Assembly (NCBI RefSeq): GCF_001620365.2
Contig: NZ_LQMT02000038.1
Location: forward strand, 1 to 64,000
Origin: Amycolatopsis keratiniphila subsp. keratiniphila
GTDB lineage: Bacteria > Actinomycetota > Actinomycetes > Mycobacteriales > Pseudonocardiaceae
Reading direction: 5' to 3'
Length of the DNA stretch: 64,000 nucleotides
The translations under genes were made by a program, and so were the position numbers. The stretch's first letter is position 1, and each line of letters starts with the position of its first letter. Positions 42,493 to 50,934 of this stretch are shown one piece after another. The notes under the pieces are model-generated. The model was not told the DNA's origin. It ran no database searches and saw nothing but the letters and a program-made list of their open reading frames with translations.

Positions 42493-43482
42493 TTACAGGC
42501 TGTTCGAAACCCGGAAGAAGTCCACCAGCCCGTCCCACGACTGGGAATCCCGCCGCCGCTCCCACCACGTCCGGAACGGCGTCGACGCCATCGCGTGCCG
42601 TGTGTACGACGTCATCACCGCGCGGTAGACGTTCTCCGCCTGGTCCCACGTCAGCCGTTCCTTGCGCCACGCCAGCACGAGCCGCATCCGCATGGGGTCG
42701 CCCTTCAACGGCCGGACGACCATGCCGGGCAATTCGGGCGCGGTGGGCTCCACGAGCTGCACCGCCTGCCCGGCGGCGATCAGGTGGCGTCCGCCGCCGT
42801 TCGGGCATTCGAAGCGGATCCGCGGCGTGAACCCGGCGCGATGCGTCGCCGCGCGCAGCGACGTCAGCGAGCCGTCCTCGGGTCCGGGCGGTCCGATCCA
42901 CGCCTCGTCCGCGAGGTCGGCGAGGTCGACCTCGAAACCGCCGGCGAGCCGGTGCCTGGCCGGAAGACCGATGAAGACGGGCACCCACGAGAACAGCACC
43001 CGATGCCCGAGATGCTTCGCCAGCGGCACTTCCTGGTCGTCGGACATGGCGATCACGGCGATGTCCAGTGTCGCGCGGGCGAGCGCCTGCGCCAGCACCG
43101 AGCTGGAGGGTTCCACATGGACGGTCACGTCCAGCCCCGGCAGCGCGTCGTCCAGCCGCTCGACGAAGGTGGGCAGACAGTCCATTTGGGACGATCCGAG
43201 CCGCACCGGGCCGTCGCCGAGCACGCCGAGGAGGTCGCTCTCGAACCGGTCGAACTCCACGAGCAGGGTCAGCGCGCGGCGCAACGTCTGCTCGCCGACC
43301 GGGGTCGGGGTCACGCCGGTGTGGCTGCGGACGAACAACGGCGCGCCGATCTGCCGTTCGAGCCGCTGGAGCAGCGAGGTCAGCGACGGCTGGGACATGC
43401 CCAGCGCGGCGGCCGCCTGCGAGAGGCTGCCCGCTTCGGCGATGGCGCAGATCGCCCGCAGGTGCCGGATCTCCAGGGCCAT
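42493..43482 (-). CDS. LysR-family transcriptional regulator
   Basis: A 329-residue LysR regulator. The helix-turn-helix is AGSLSQAAAALGMSQPSLTSLLQRLERQIGAPLFVR (about residues 17-52), followed by a linker and the two-lobed effector domain. The C-terminal extension of about 30 residues is longer than usual. It is divergent from an M24 peptidase gene, with 90 bases between starts, and is its likely regulator. The effector is unknown. Confidence 0.9.
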   Translation of the reverse strand: MALEIRHLRAICAIAEAGSLSQAAAALGMSQPSLTSLLQRLERQIGAPLFVRSHTGVTPTPVGEQTLRRALTLLVEFDRFESDLLGVLGDGPVRLGSSQMDCLPTFVERLDDALPGLDVTVHVEPSSSVLAQALARATLDIAVIAMSDDQEVPLAKHLGHRVLFSWVPVFIGLPARHRLAGGFEVDLADLADEAWIGPPGPEDGSLTSLRAATHRAGFTPRIRFECPNGGGRHLIAAGQAVQLVEPTAPELPGMVVRPLKGDPMRMRLVLAWRKERLTWDQAENVYRAVMTSYTRHAMASTPFRTWWERRRDSQSWDGLVDFFRVSNSL

Positions 43483-43572
43483 AGGCGGAGTCTATCGCCG
43501 CCGGTCATTACGGCCGTGGCCGTCGCGGTGCGAAGGTGCGGCCAGGACCACGACTACCTGAAAGGGGTGCCG

Positions 43573-44988
43573 ATGACCGGCGACCGAACCCGGCCGGATC
43601 TGCGCGCGCTGCTGGCCGCCAAAGGGTTCCGGACCTGGATCAGCGACGGCTGGGAGCCCGCGGACGACGTGGTGGAGGTGCTGCCGGGCACCGCCGAGGC
43701 GGCCGCCGCCCATCGCGGCAGGCTGTCGGCGGAACTGCCCGGTCAGCGGATCGCGCTCGCGGCGGGCCGGGCCGTGGTGCGGTCCAACGACACCTTCCAC
43801 GGCTTCCGTGCCGACAGCGACTTCGTCTGGCTCACCGGTTGCCAGCGCGAGGGCGCGATCCTGGTGATGACCCCGGCGGGGGACAGCCACCACGCCACGC
43901 TGTACGTCCCGCGCCCGGCCGAGGCGCACGAGCCCGACTTCGTGGGCGACGCCGACACCAGTCCGCTGTGGGTCGGCTCCGCCGCCGGACCGGCCGCGTA
44001 CGGCGACGCGCTCGGCATCGAATGCCGCCCGCTGGAGGACCTGCCGCACGGCCTGCGCGGACGGAATCCGAGCTTCCTGGTCGGTGCCGGGGTCGATCCA
44101 GCGCTCGACGCGTACCGCTTCGGCCACAGTGAGCGGCTGCGGACTGTCCTCGCCCAGCTGCGCCGGATCAAGGACGACTGGGAGATCGGCCAGCTGCGCG
44201 ACGCCGTCGACGCGACCGCCCTGGGCTTCGCGGACGTGCTGGCCGCGCTCCCGGAGGCGGTCCGCGGCGGCGGGGAACGCTGGCTGCAGGGCACTTTCGA
44301 TCGTCGTGCACGGACCGAGGGCACCGGGCCCGGCTACACCTCCATTGTGGCGGCCGGGCCGCACGCCCCGATCCTGCACTGGACGCGCTGCGACGGGAAG
44401 GTGACCGAGGACAGCCTTCTGCTGCTCGACGCCGGCGTCGAGGTGGATTCCTTGTACACGGCCGATATCACCAGGACCTTCCCGGTCGGCGGGGAGTTCA
44501 CGAAGGCCCAGCGCGACGTCTACGACCTGGTGCACAAGGCGCACGTCGCGGCGCTGGGCGAGGTCCGGCCCGGTCAGGACTACGGCGCGTTCCAGGCGAC
44601 GGCGCTGCGCGTGCTCGCGGAGGGACTGCACGATTGGGGCCTCCTCCCGGTGTCGGTGGACGAAGCGCTGTCGCCGGACGGGCAGCAGCACCGCAGGTAC
44701 ATCGTCTGCGGTACCGGCCATTTCCTCGGGCTGGATGTCCACGACTGCGCCGCCGCCCATCCCTCCACGTACCGGGAGGGCACCCTCGCCGAGGGGATGG
44801 CGCTGGCGGTCGAGCCGGGTCTGTACTTCCACGCCGGTGACCGCACCGTGCCGCCCGAGCTGCGCGGCCTCGGCGTCCGCATCGAGGACGACGTCGTGGT
44901 CACCGGATCGGGATACGACCTGCTCTCCGGCGATTTCCCTTCGACCGCCGACGAGATCACCGCCTGGGTCCAGGCGGCCAGGGACTGA
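43573..44988 (+). CDS. Xaa-Pro aminopeptidase / M24-family metallopeptidase (PepP-like)
   Basis: A 471-residue enzyme. An N-terminal creatinase-like domain (about residues 40-190) precedes the pitta-bread catalytic domain. The five metal ligands of M24 are visible: Asp286, Asp298, His383, Glu414 and Glu438. It removes N-terminal residues before proline. The ATG at 43573 follows AAAGGGG; the upstream frame is antisense to LysR and rejected. The N-terminal part and the length match aminopeptidase P. Proline-peptide processing fits the nearby hydroxyproline operon, but that is only suggestive. Confidence 0.9.
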   Translation: MTGDRTRPDLRALLAAKGFRTWISDGWEPADDVVEVLPGTAEAAAAHRGRLSAELPGQRIALAAGRAVVRSNDTFHGFRADSDFVWLTGCQREGAILVMTPAGDSHHATLYVPRPAEAHEPDFVGDADTSPLWVGSAAGPAAYGDALGIECRPLEDLPHGLRGRNPSFLVGAGVDPALDAYRFGHSERLRTVLAQLRRIKDDWEIGQLRDAVDATALGFADVLAALPEAVRGGGERWLQGTFDRRARTEGTGPGYTSIVAAGPHAPILHWTRCDGKVTEDSLLLLDAGVEVDSLYTADITRTFPVGGEFTKAQRDVYDLVHKAHVAALGEVRPGQDYGAFQATALRVLAEGLHDWGLLPVSVDEALSPDGQQHRRYIVCGTGHFLGLDVHDCAAAHPSTYREGTLAEGMALAVEPGLYFHAGDRTVPPELRGLGVRIEDDVVVTGSGYDLLSGDFPSTADEITAWVQAARD

Positions 44989-45104
44989 AGGACGCTTTCC
45001 CCGCATCCGACGCGGTGAAGGGGGCTTTCGGTGCGAGGCCGGTGTGCCGACCGGGGCTTGAGTACCTAGGGTCGTGCGATTTCGTGTCGTCCGTTACGAC
45101 CCGC

Positions 45105-45154
45105 TGTGATGACGCCATCGACCACCGCACTCACCAGCCGATGGCGTCATCACA
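45105..45154. terminator. Hairpin between convergent genes
   Basis: A perfect 16-base inverted repeat (45105-45120 and 45139-45154; arm TGTGATGACGCCATCG) with an 18-base loop lies between the M24 peptidase and the convergent secreted protease. The right arm ends eight bases from the protease stop. A plausible bidirectional terminator. It is not one of the families found elsewhere in the window. Confidence 0.6.
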
Positions 45155-45161
45155 CGCCACG

Positions 45162-46292
45162 TCAGTACCGGATGGTGTGCCCGGCGAGGATCCGTTCGGC
45201 GGCACCGGTCGTGGACAGGCCCGCGGCGGGCCGGTCCTCGGTGAAGTACTCGCGGAAGTCCTGGCTGAAGTCGCGGGTCATCAACGCGATCGTCCGGTTC
45301 CAGTTCCCGCCGTCCGGTCCGTCGGCCGCCCACAGGTCCAGCAGCGACGAGCCGACGCGTCCCTGCACGGTGTCGCCGTCGTCCCAGCCGGGGGTCGAAG
45401 CGTCGTTCTCGAAGCTGTACGAGCTGCCGTCGTCGTAGACGTAGCGGTAGTCGCCGAGGGCGTAGGCGGCGACGGCGTCGGCGAAGCCTTCGGTCCACGC
45501 GCAGGATTCCGAGCTGTGCTTCTCGATGTAGTGCGGGTTGCAGCCGGTGACGACGGGGAAGTCGCGGCCGTAGAGCTGCCACTGCAGCCAGTGCCCGGCC
45601 TCGTGGAGGATGAGGTGCTTCGAGTCGGGCATCGTGTTGCCGAGGAAGACGTAGTTCGTGTTCGGGTAGTCCCAGTAACCGCCGTCGGCGACCTTCGGAT
45701 CCCAGACGAAGGTGATCTGGTCGCAGCGTCCGTCGGACTGACGGGCCGTCCAGCACGAGGACGACGGGTTGGCGCGCTTCCAGTACAAGACGTTCATCGT
45801 GTCCACGACCTTCCAGGCGCGCTGGAGCGTGGATGGCACCTTCACCGTGCCGAGGTCCTGGGTTCCGGAGACGTTCGTGCGACGCGCCGAGTCGAACGTG
45901 TAGTCGGTGGTGTTGTTCGCGGCCTTCACGACCCGCCACATCGACGTGCTGCTCGACCGGAAGCGCACGTACGCCTCGGCCAGGGACGCCGTGTGGCAGG
46001 CGGTGAACCGGCCTTCGGAGGCGCCGGTGATACCGGCGGCGAGCCTGGTCGCCGTGCCGGAACCGGTGCGGCCCCACAGTTCCCAGTTCGCGTTCCGGGC
46101 CACCTGGGTGCGCAGTGGCTTGCTGGTCCCGGCCTCGGCGTCGAGATGGTCGAAGACGAGCGTGCCGGTCAGGCAGGCGTTCGCGGCCGCCGTCGCCGGT
46201 GCGGCGACGGCCGCGGTCAGCCCGAGGGTGGTGATGAGCACCGCGCCGAACGCCCGAAGTCGTCGGCCTGCGGATCTGCGGATCAGCTGCAC
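45162..46292 (-). CDS. Secreted zinc metalloprotease-like protein
   Basis: A 376-residue protein. A Sec signal peptide has a basic start (QLIRRSAGRRLRAF) and a hydrophobic core ending APATAAA near residue 37. The zinc motif HEAGH is at 230-234, and Glu268 in TEGFAD is a suitable third ligand, as in gluzincins. Six cysteines could form disulphides. The GTG start at 46292 has a GAGGAG site; the longer open frame is antisense to the next gene. Substrate and exact family are unknown. Confidence 0.8.
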   Translation of the reverse strand: MQLIRRSAGRRLRAFGAVLITTLGLTAAVAAPATAAANACLTGTLVFDHLDAEAGTSKPLRTQVARNANWELWGRTGSGTATRLAAGITGASEGRFTACHTASLAEAYVRFRSSSTSMWRVVKAANNTTDYTFDSARRTNVSGTQDLGTVKVPSTLQRAWKVVDTMNVLYWKRANPSSSCWTARQSDGRCDQITFVWDPKVADGGYWDYPNTNYVFLGNTMPDSKHLILHEAGHWLQWQLYGRDFPVVTGCNPHYIEKHSSESCAWTEGFADAVAAYALGDYRYVYDDGSSYSFENDASTPGWDDGDTVQGRVGSSLLDLWAADGPDGGNWNRTIALMTRDFSQDFREYFTEDRPAAGLSTTGAAERILAGHTIRY

Positions 46293-46486
46293 GGGAATCT
46301 CCTCGCTGAAAGGAAACGACGGTGCGCCCGTGACCCTGTGTCGACGGTGACACACCGGTTGGTGAAGGAGTTTCATCCCGGCCGGCGCCGACCACCATCG
46401 CGTCGCCCCATCGGCCGCGGCTATGCCCTGCCTGCCGGACGGCGTGTCATGATGTCCGCGAACTCGATCGGCAAAGCGAACGAGGT

Positions 46487-46504
46487 CGTACGGTTTGACG
46501 AACG
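46487..46504. promoter_or_regulatory. Candidate operator of the hydroxyproline regulator (site 1)
   Basis: CGTACG-N6-CGAACG lies 15-32 bases before the regulator's start codon. A further CGAACG half-site is at 46477-46482. The same arrangement, CGTTCG-N6-CGAACG, occurs at 47168-47185 in front of the first pathway gene. This suggests autoregulation. Confidence 0.5.
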
Positions 46505-46518
46505 ACAGGGGAGAAGCG

Positions 46519-47118
46519 GTGGAGGACGAGACGCCCTCGATCCGGGACATGCTGGCGGTCAACCTGCGCGCGGCCAGGGCGGCGAGGGGGATTTCGCTGT
46601 CGGAGCTCTCGCGGCGGTCGGGGATCGGCAAGGCGACGCTGTCCCAGCTGGAGTCCGGCGGCGGAAATCCGACCATCGAGACCGTGTTCAGCCTGTCCAG
46701 GGTGCTGGAGGTGGCGATCTCCGACCTGCTCGACCATCGGGCGGGCGGCGCGCTCACCGTGGTGCGCGGCGCCGACGTCGAAGTGCTCAGCGGCGAGGGA
46801 GTGGATCTCCGGCCGCTGCGGCGGATCGAGGCCGGCGACGGCGTCTTCGAGGTGTACGACCAGGTGGTGCGCGGGGACGCGCCGCAACGTTCGCAGGGGC
46901 ACGTCGGCGTCGAGCACACCATCGTGCAGACCGGATCGCTGCTGGTCGAGGTGGCGGGCCGGACCGTGGAGGTCGGGCCGGGGGATTACGTCGCCTTCGA
47001 CGCCCGTGAGCCGCATTGCTACACCGCTTCGGATGGGCCGGTGCATTCGGTCCTGCTGCTGCAGTACCGCGCCGACGAACGGCTCGACGGCAGGCCGCAT
47101 CCGGTGCTGAAGGGCTGA
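46519..47118 (+). CDS. XRE-cupin transcriptional regulator
   Basis: A 199-residue protein. An N-terminal XRE helix-turn-helix (RAARGISLSELSRRSGIGKATLSQLESGGGNPTIETV, about residues 18-54) is followed by a cupin domain (GSLLVEVAGRTVEVGPGDYVAFDAREPHCY). Such proteins sense a small ligand through the cupin. GTG 46519 is chosen because GGGGAG precedes it; a TTG 24 bases upstream overlaps the candidate operator. It precedes the hydroxyproline genes on the same strand, with a separate promoter after it. It is probably the pathway's repressor, responding to hydroxyproline or a product. Confidence 0.85.
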   Translation: MEDETPSIRDMLAVNLRAARAARGISLSELSRRSGIGKATLSQLESGGGNPTIETVFSLSRVLEVAISDLLDHRAGGALTVVRGADVEVLSGEGVDLRPLRRIEAGDGVFEVYDQVVRGDAPQRSQGHVGVEHTIVQTGSLLVEVAGRTVEVGPGDYVAFDAREPHCYTASDGPVHSVLLLQYRADERLDGRPHPVLKG

Positions 47119-47132
47119 CCGCGCCCGAGGTA

Positions 47133-47162
47133 TTGACACCCGTCCGGGGTGGAACCTACTCT
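47133..47162 (+). promoter_or_regulatory. Candidate promoter of the hydroxyproline operon
   Basis: TTGACA (47133-47138) and TACTCT (47157-47162) are 18 bases apart, 35 bases before the first pathway gene. The -35 is perfect. The inverted repeat at 47168-47185 lies just downstream, where a bound repressor would block initiation or elongation. Confidence 0.55.
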
Positions 47163-47167
47163 CCGAT

Positions 47168-47185
47168 CGTTCGCTTTACCGAACG
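47168..47185. promoter_or_regulatory. Candidate operator of the hydroxyproline operon (site 2)
   Basis: CGTTCG-CTTTAC-CGAACG is a perfect 6-base inverted repeat with a 6-base spacer, between the promoter and the start at 47197. It shares all but one base of its half-sites with 46487-46504. Confidence 0.6.
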
Positions 47186-47196
47186 CTGGAGGGTCG

Positions 47197-48360
47197 ATGA
47201 ACCGAACGCGTGTGGTCGTCCTCGGCGCGGGGATCGTCGGCGCCGCGTGCGCCCGTGAGCTCACCCGGGCGGGGTTCGACGTCGTGGTCGTGGATCGCGA
47301 CCGTCCCGCCGGAGGGACCACGTCGCACGGCGAGGGCAACATCCTGGTCTCCGACAAGGGGCCTGGCGCGGAACTCGAACTCGCGAAGCTCTCGATCGCG
47401 TTGTGGCCCCAGGTGGTCGCCGAGATCGCCGACGAGGACGCGCGTGCCGCTTCGTCGATCGAGTACGACCCCAAGGGCGGCATCGTCGTCGCCACCACGG
47501 ACGACGGCGCCGTCGCGCTTGCCGCGTTCGCCGCCTCGCAACCCGGGGTCCGTGCGGAACCGTTGTCGCACAAGGAACTCGCCGACGCGGAGCCCGCGCT
47601 GACCCGCGAGGTGACCGCCGCGTTCCACTATCCGGAGGACGCGCAGGTCCAGCCCGCGGGTGCGGCGCTGGCGCTACTGGGCTCGGCGCTGCGCCATGGC
47701 GCCCGGCTGCGCTTCGACACCGAGGTCGTCGGCGCGACCGTCCACAACGGACGGATCACCGGCGTCCGCGTGCCCGGCGAGGTGATCGAAGCCGACGTCG
47801 TCGTGAACGCCGCGGGCCCGTGGGCCGGTCAGGTGTCGGCGTGCTTGGGTGCCCCGATCGCCGTCCGCCCCCGCCGCGGTGAGGTGCTGGTGACCACGCC
47901 GATGCCGGGTGTCGTCCGGCACAAGGTCTACGACGCCGATTACGTCGGCGCGGTCGGCGCCGATTCGGGCGAGCTGCAGACGTCCGCCGTCGTCGAGTCG
48001 ACCTGGGGCGGCACCGTGCTGATCGGCTCTTCGCGTCGCCGGGTGGGGTTCGACGACACGATCCGCCCGGAGGTACTGAGCGCCATCGCGGTCAAGGCGC
48101 TGCGGCTGTTCCCGTCGCTCGCCGACGCCGCGATCATGCGCGCGTACGGCGGCTTCCGGCCGTATGTCGACGATCACCTCCCGGTGCTCGGCGAGGATCC
48201 GCGGCTCGGAAACCTCTGGCACGCCACCGGGCACGAGGGCGCCGGGATCGGGCTGAGCGTCGGCACCGCGCGGTTGCTGCGCGAACTGCTCACCGGAACC
48301 GAGCCCGCGATGCCGGTCACGGAGTTCACGGTGGACCGTCCCGCGGTGGTGGCGGCATGA
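47197..48360 (+). CDS. FAD-dependent oxidoreductase, D-hydroxyproline dehydrogenase beta-type subunit
   Basis: A 387-residue DAO-family flavoprotein. The FAD motif GAGIVG is at 10-15, and the C-terminal GHEGAGIGLSVGTARLL is typical. Together with the next two genes it matches the multi-subunit D-hydroxyproline dehydrogenase (HcnC-like subunit), which oxidises cis-4-hydroxy-D-proline to pyrroline-4-hydroxy-2-carboxylate. The start follows CTGGAGGG. The last codons overlap the next gene (ATGA). Alone it could be read as a generic D-amino-acid dehydrogenase; the neighbours decide the call. Confidence 0.85.
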   Translation: MNRTRVVVLGAGIVGAACARELTRAGFDVVVVDRDRPAGGTTSHGEGNILVSDKGPGAELELAKLSIALWPQVVAEIADEDARAASSIEYDPKGGIVVATTDDGAVALAAFAASQPGVRAEPLSHKELADAEPALTREVTAAFHYPEDAQVQPAGAALALLGSALRHGARLRFDTEVVGATVHNGRITGVRVPGEVIEADVVVNAAGPWAGQVSACLGAPIAVRPRRGEVLVTTPMPGVVRHKVYDADYVGAVGADSGELQTSAVVESTWGGTVLIGSSRRRVGFDDTIRPEVLSAIAVKALRLFPSLADAAIMRAYGGFRPYVDDHLPVLGEDPRLGNLWHATGHEGAGIGLSVGTARLLRELLTGTEPAMPVTEFTVDRPAVVAA

Positions 48361-48665
48361 GCGGATGGCTGCTGCCGCGCGATCGCGATCCGGTGGGCCG
48401 GACCGACCGGCCGATCCGGATCACCGTCGACGGCGAACCCGTGACCGGGATCGAGGGGCAGAGCGTGGCGGGGATGCTGCTCGCCGCGGGACGGACCTCC
48501 TGGCGGACCACGCGTTCCGGTGCTCCGCGCGGGGTTTTCTGTGGTATCGGCGCGTGTTTCGACTGCCTGCTCACGGTGAACGGCGTGCCCGACGTCCGCG
48601 CGTGCCGCCGTCCGGCCACCGACGGCGACGAAGTCCGCACCCAGTCACGGGAGGAGACCGCGTGA
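48357..48665 (+). CDS. [2Fe-2S] ferredoxin-like subunit of D-hydroxyproline dehydrogenase
   Basis: A 102-residue protein with a plant-type [2Fe-2S] fold. The cluster ligands are Cys62, Cys67, Cys70 and Cys83 (FCGIGACFDC...RAC). It matches the HcnA-like small subunit of hydroxyproline and opine dehydrogenases, passing electrons between the two flavin subunits. It overlaps both neighbours by four bases (ATGA before, GTGA after), so subunit amounts are probably coupled. Confidence 0.88.
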   Translation: MSGWLLPRDRDPVGRTDRPIRITVDGEPVTGIEGQSVAGMLLAAGRTSWRTTRSGAPRGVFCGIGACFDCLLTVNGVPDVRACRRPATDGDEVRTQSREETA

Positions 48666-50026
48666 ACGTGGTGATCGTCGGCGCCGGGCCCGCCGGGCTC
48701 GCGGCGGCCGAGCACGCGCTGCGGGCCGGTGCCCAGGTCACGGTGCTGGACCAGGCGGAGACCCCCGGCGGCCAGTACCACCGGATGCTTCCCGAGGCCT
48801 ATGCGGCGAAGCGTCCGGACCGGATTCAGCACGGCCGGGCGGACTTCGACCGGCGCCGCCGGATACTCGCGCATCCGCGATGCCGGTGGTGGCCCGGCTC
48901 CACCGTCTGGGCGTTCGACCGGGCGGAGAAGCGGGTGCACATCCTGCGGGGACCGTCCGACGGTTCCGGACGGCGGCGGCCGACCCTCACCCCGGACGCG
49001 CTGATCCTGGCGACCGGCGCGCACGACCGCACTCTGCCGTTCCCCGGCTGGGAGCTGCCCGGCGTCTACACCGCGGGAGCGGCCCAGGCGCTGGCGAAGG
49101 GTGAGCGGGTCGCGATCGGCGGGCGGGTCCTCGTCGCCGGTGCCGGGCCGTTCCTGTTGCCGGTCGCGGAATCCTTGCTGGGCGTCGGGGCCGAGGTGGT
49201 CGCGGTGCTGGAGGCGAACCCGGCCTCGACCGTCCGAAAAGGATGGTCGGCCCGGCCGTGGCGCCTGGCCGCGCACGCCGGGAAGGCAGGTGAACTCGTG
49301 CGTTACGCCGCGACACTGGCCAGGCACCGGGTCCCGTACCGGATGGGCCGGGCGGTGATCGAGGCCCGCGGCGCGGACCGCGTCCGCGAGGTCGTGACCG
49401 CGAAGGTGCGCGCGGACTGGTCCGTCGTCGCCGGCACCGAGCGCGCCTACGAGGTCGACGCGGTCTGCGTCGGGCACGGTTTCAGCCCGCAGCCGGAACT
49501 GGCCGTCGCCGCGGGCTGCGTCCTCGACGACGGTTTCGTCCGGGTCGATGCCGCCCAGCAGACCACAGTGGACGGTGTCTTCGCCGCCGGCGAGATCACC
49601 GGGATCGGCGGTGCGGTCACCGCAGCGGCCGAAGGCGCGGTCGCCGGCCGCGCCGCCGCGGGAGGAACGCCGGACGGGGCACTGCTCCGTGCCCGCGATC
49701 GGGCCCGCGCCTTCGCCGATCGGCTCGCCGCGGCCCATCCGATCGGTCCGGCCTGGCGAAGCTGGCTGCGCGAGGACACGATCGTCTGCCGCTGCGAGGA
49801 AACCACGTACGGCGAATTGACGCGTGCGGCCGGGGACGAATCGTGTCCCGGTCCGCACGCGCTGAAACTCGGCACCCGGGCCGGTCTCGGCCCGTGCCAG
49901 GGCCGGATCTGCGGCCCGGCCGTGTCCGAACTCTGCGGCGGCGGGGCCGAACGGCACCACCGCCCGATCGTCCAGCCGATCCGGCTGGGCGAACTCGCCA
50001 CCCGAACCGAAGGAGAACCTGAATGA
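48662..50026 (+). CDS. FAD/NAD(P)-type oxidoreductase with BFD-like cluster, D-hydroxyproline dehydrogenase alpha-type subunit
   Basis: A 454-residue HcnB-like subunit. The FAD motif GAGPAG is at 7-12, and a second nucleotide motif VAGAGPFLLP is near 158-167. The C-terminal BFD-like domain carries Cys376, Cys378, Cys412 and Cys417, ligands for a second [2Fe-2S] cluster. GTG 48662 overlaps the ferredoxin stop. The three subunits make an enzyme that donates electrons to an unknown acceptor, possibly the respiratory chain. Confidence 0.87.
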   Translation: MNVVIVGAGPAGLAAAEHALRAGAQVTVLDQAETPGGQYHRMLPEAYAAKRPDRIQHGRADFDRRRRILAHPRCRWWPGSTVWAFDRAEKRVHILRGPSDGSGRRRPTLTPDALILATGAHDRTLPFPGWELPGVYTAGAAQALAKGERVAIGGRVLVAGAGPFLLPVAESLLGVGAEVVAVLEANPASTVRKGWSARPWRLAAHAGKAGELVRYAATLARHRVPYRMGRAVIEARGADRVREVVTAKVRADWSVVAGTERAYEVDAVCVGHGFSPQPELAVAAGCVLDDGFVRVDAAQQTTVDGVFAAGEITGIGGAVTAAAEGAVAGRAAAGGTPDGALLRARDRARAFADRLAAAHPIGPAWRSWLREDTIVCRCEETTYGELTRAAGDESCPGPHALKLGTRAGLGPCQGRICGPAVSELCGGGAERHHRPIVQPIRLGELATRTEGEPE

Positions 50027-50934
50027 GCACCCCCGACCTCGGTGGCGTCGTCGTCGCGACCGCCCTCCCGTACCGGGAAGACGCGTCGGCGCCCGCCGGG
50101 CTGGCCGTGGACTACGACGCCTACGCCGCGCATTGCCGGTGGCTGGTCGACAACGGCTGCCGGGGCGTCGGCCCGAACGGCTCGCTCGGCGAGTACTCCT
50201 CGCTGACCGACGAGGAGCGTCGCCGCGTCGCCCGCACCGCGATCGAAACCGTTGGTGACGACGGGATCGTCGTCGTCGGTGTGCACGGCCCCGGATCGCA
50301 CCAGGCCAAGTACTGGGCCGAGGTGGCAGCCGAGGACGGCGCCGACGGCCTGCTGTGCCTGCCGCCCACGATGTACCGAGCGAACCGTGGCGAGGTGCTC
50401 GCGCATTTCGAGGCGGTGGCATCGGTCGGCCTGCCGGTGATGGTCTACAACAACCCCATCGACACCAAGGTCGACCTCACCCCCGCGCTGCTCGCGGAGA
50501 TCGCGGAGATCGACAACGTGGTCGCGGTCAAGGAGTTCTCCGGCGACGTCCGCCGGGTGCTGGAGATCCGCGAGCAGGCACCGGGCCTGGATGTGATCAG
50601 CGGCGCCGACGACGTCGTGCTGGAGAGCCTGCTGATGGGCGCGACCGGCTGGTTCGCCGGGTTCCCCAACGTGTTCCCGGCCGAGTCGGTGCGTCTGTTC
50701 GACCTGGCGCGGTCCGGCAAACTCGACGAGGCCAGGGCGCTCTACGAACCGCTGGTGGCCGCGTTCCGCTGGGACTCGCGCACCGAGTTCGTCCAGGCGA
50801 TCAAACTCGGGATGGATCTGGTCGACCGGTACGGCGGGCCGTGCCGCCCGCCGCGGGGCGCGCTGACCGAGGAGCACCGCGAGCAGGTCACCGCCGACAT
50901 GCGGCGCGCGCTCGCCTCGCTGGGGGTGGAGTAG
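50023..50934 (+). CDS. Pyrroline-4-hydroxy-2-carboxylate deaminase (DapA family)
   Basis: A 303-residue aldolase-fold enzyme of the DapA/NAL superfamily. The Schiff-base lysine is Lys170 in VVAVKEFSG, and the helper tyrosine is Tyr142 in VYNNP. In hydroxyproline pathways this family converts pyrroline-4-hydroxy-2-carboxylate to 2-oxoglutarate semialdehyde and ammonia. It overlaps the preceding gene (ATGA) and is followed immediately by the epimerase gene. The family alone would allow dihydrodipicolinate synthase, but the operon makes the deaminase far likelier. Confidence 0.87.
   Translation: MSTPDLGGVVVATALPYREDASAPAGLAVDYDAYAAHCRWLVDNGCRGVGPNGSLGEYSSLTDEERRRVARTAIETVGDDGIVVVGVHGPGSHQAKYWAEVAAEDGADGLLCLPPTMYRANRGEVLAHFEAVASVGLPVMVYNNPIDTKVDLTPALLAEIAEIDNVVAVKEFSGDVRRVLEIREQAPGLDVISGADDVVLESLLMGATGWFAGFPNVFPAESVRLFDLARSGKLDEARALYEPLVAAFRWDSRTEFVQAIKLGMDLVDRYGGPCRPPRGALTEEHREQVTADMRRALASLGVE

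Noticed and set aside
45015..47009. A 664-codon plus-strand frame across the protease and XRE genes
   Set aside because: Antisense to a protease with a signal peptide and HExxH motif; no domain in the translation.
47149..47196. Longer N-terminus of the hydroxyproline flavoprotein
   Set aside because: The extra codons would cover the promoter and operator. The ATG at 47197 has a ribosome site and puts the FAD motif at the normal distance.
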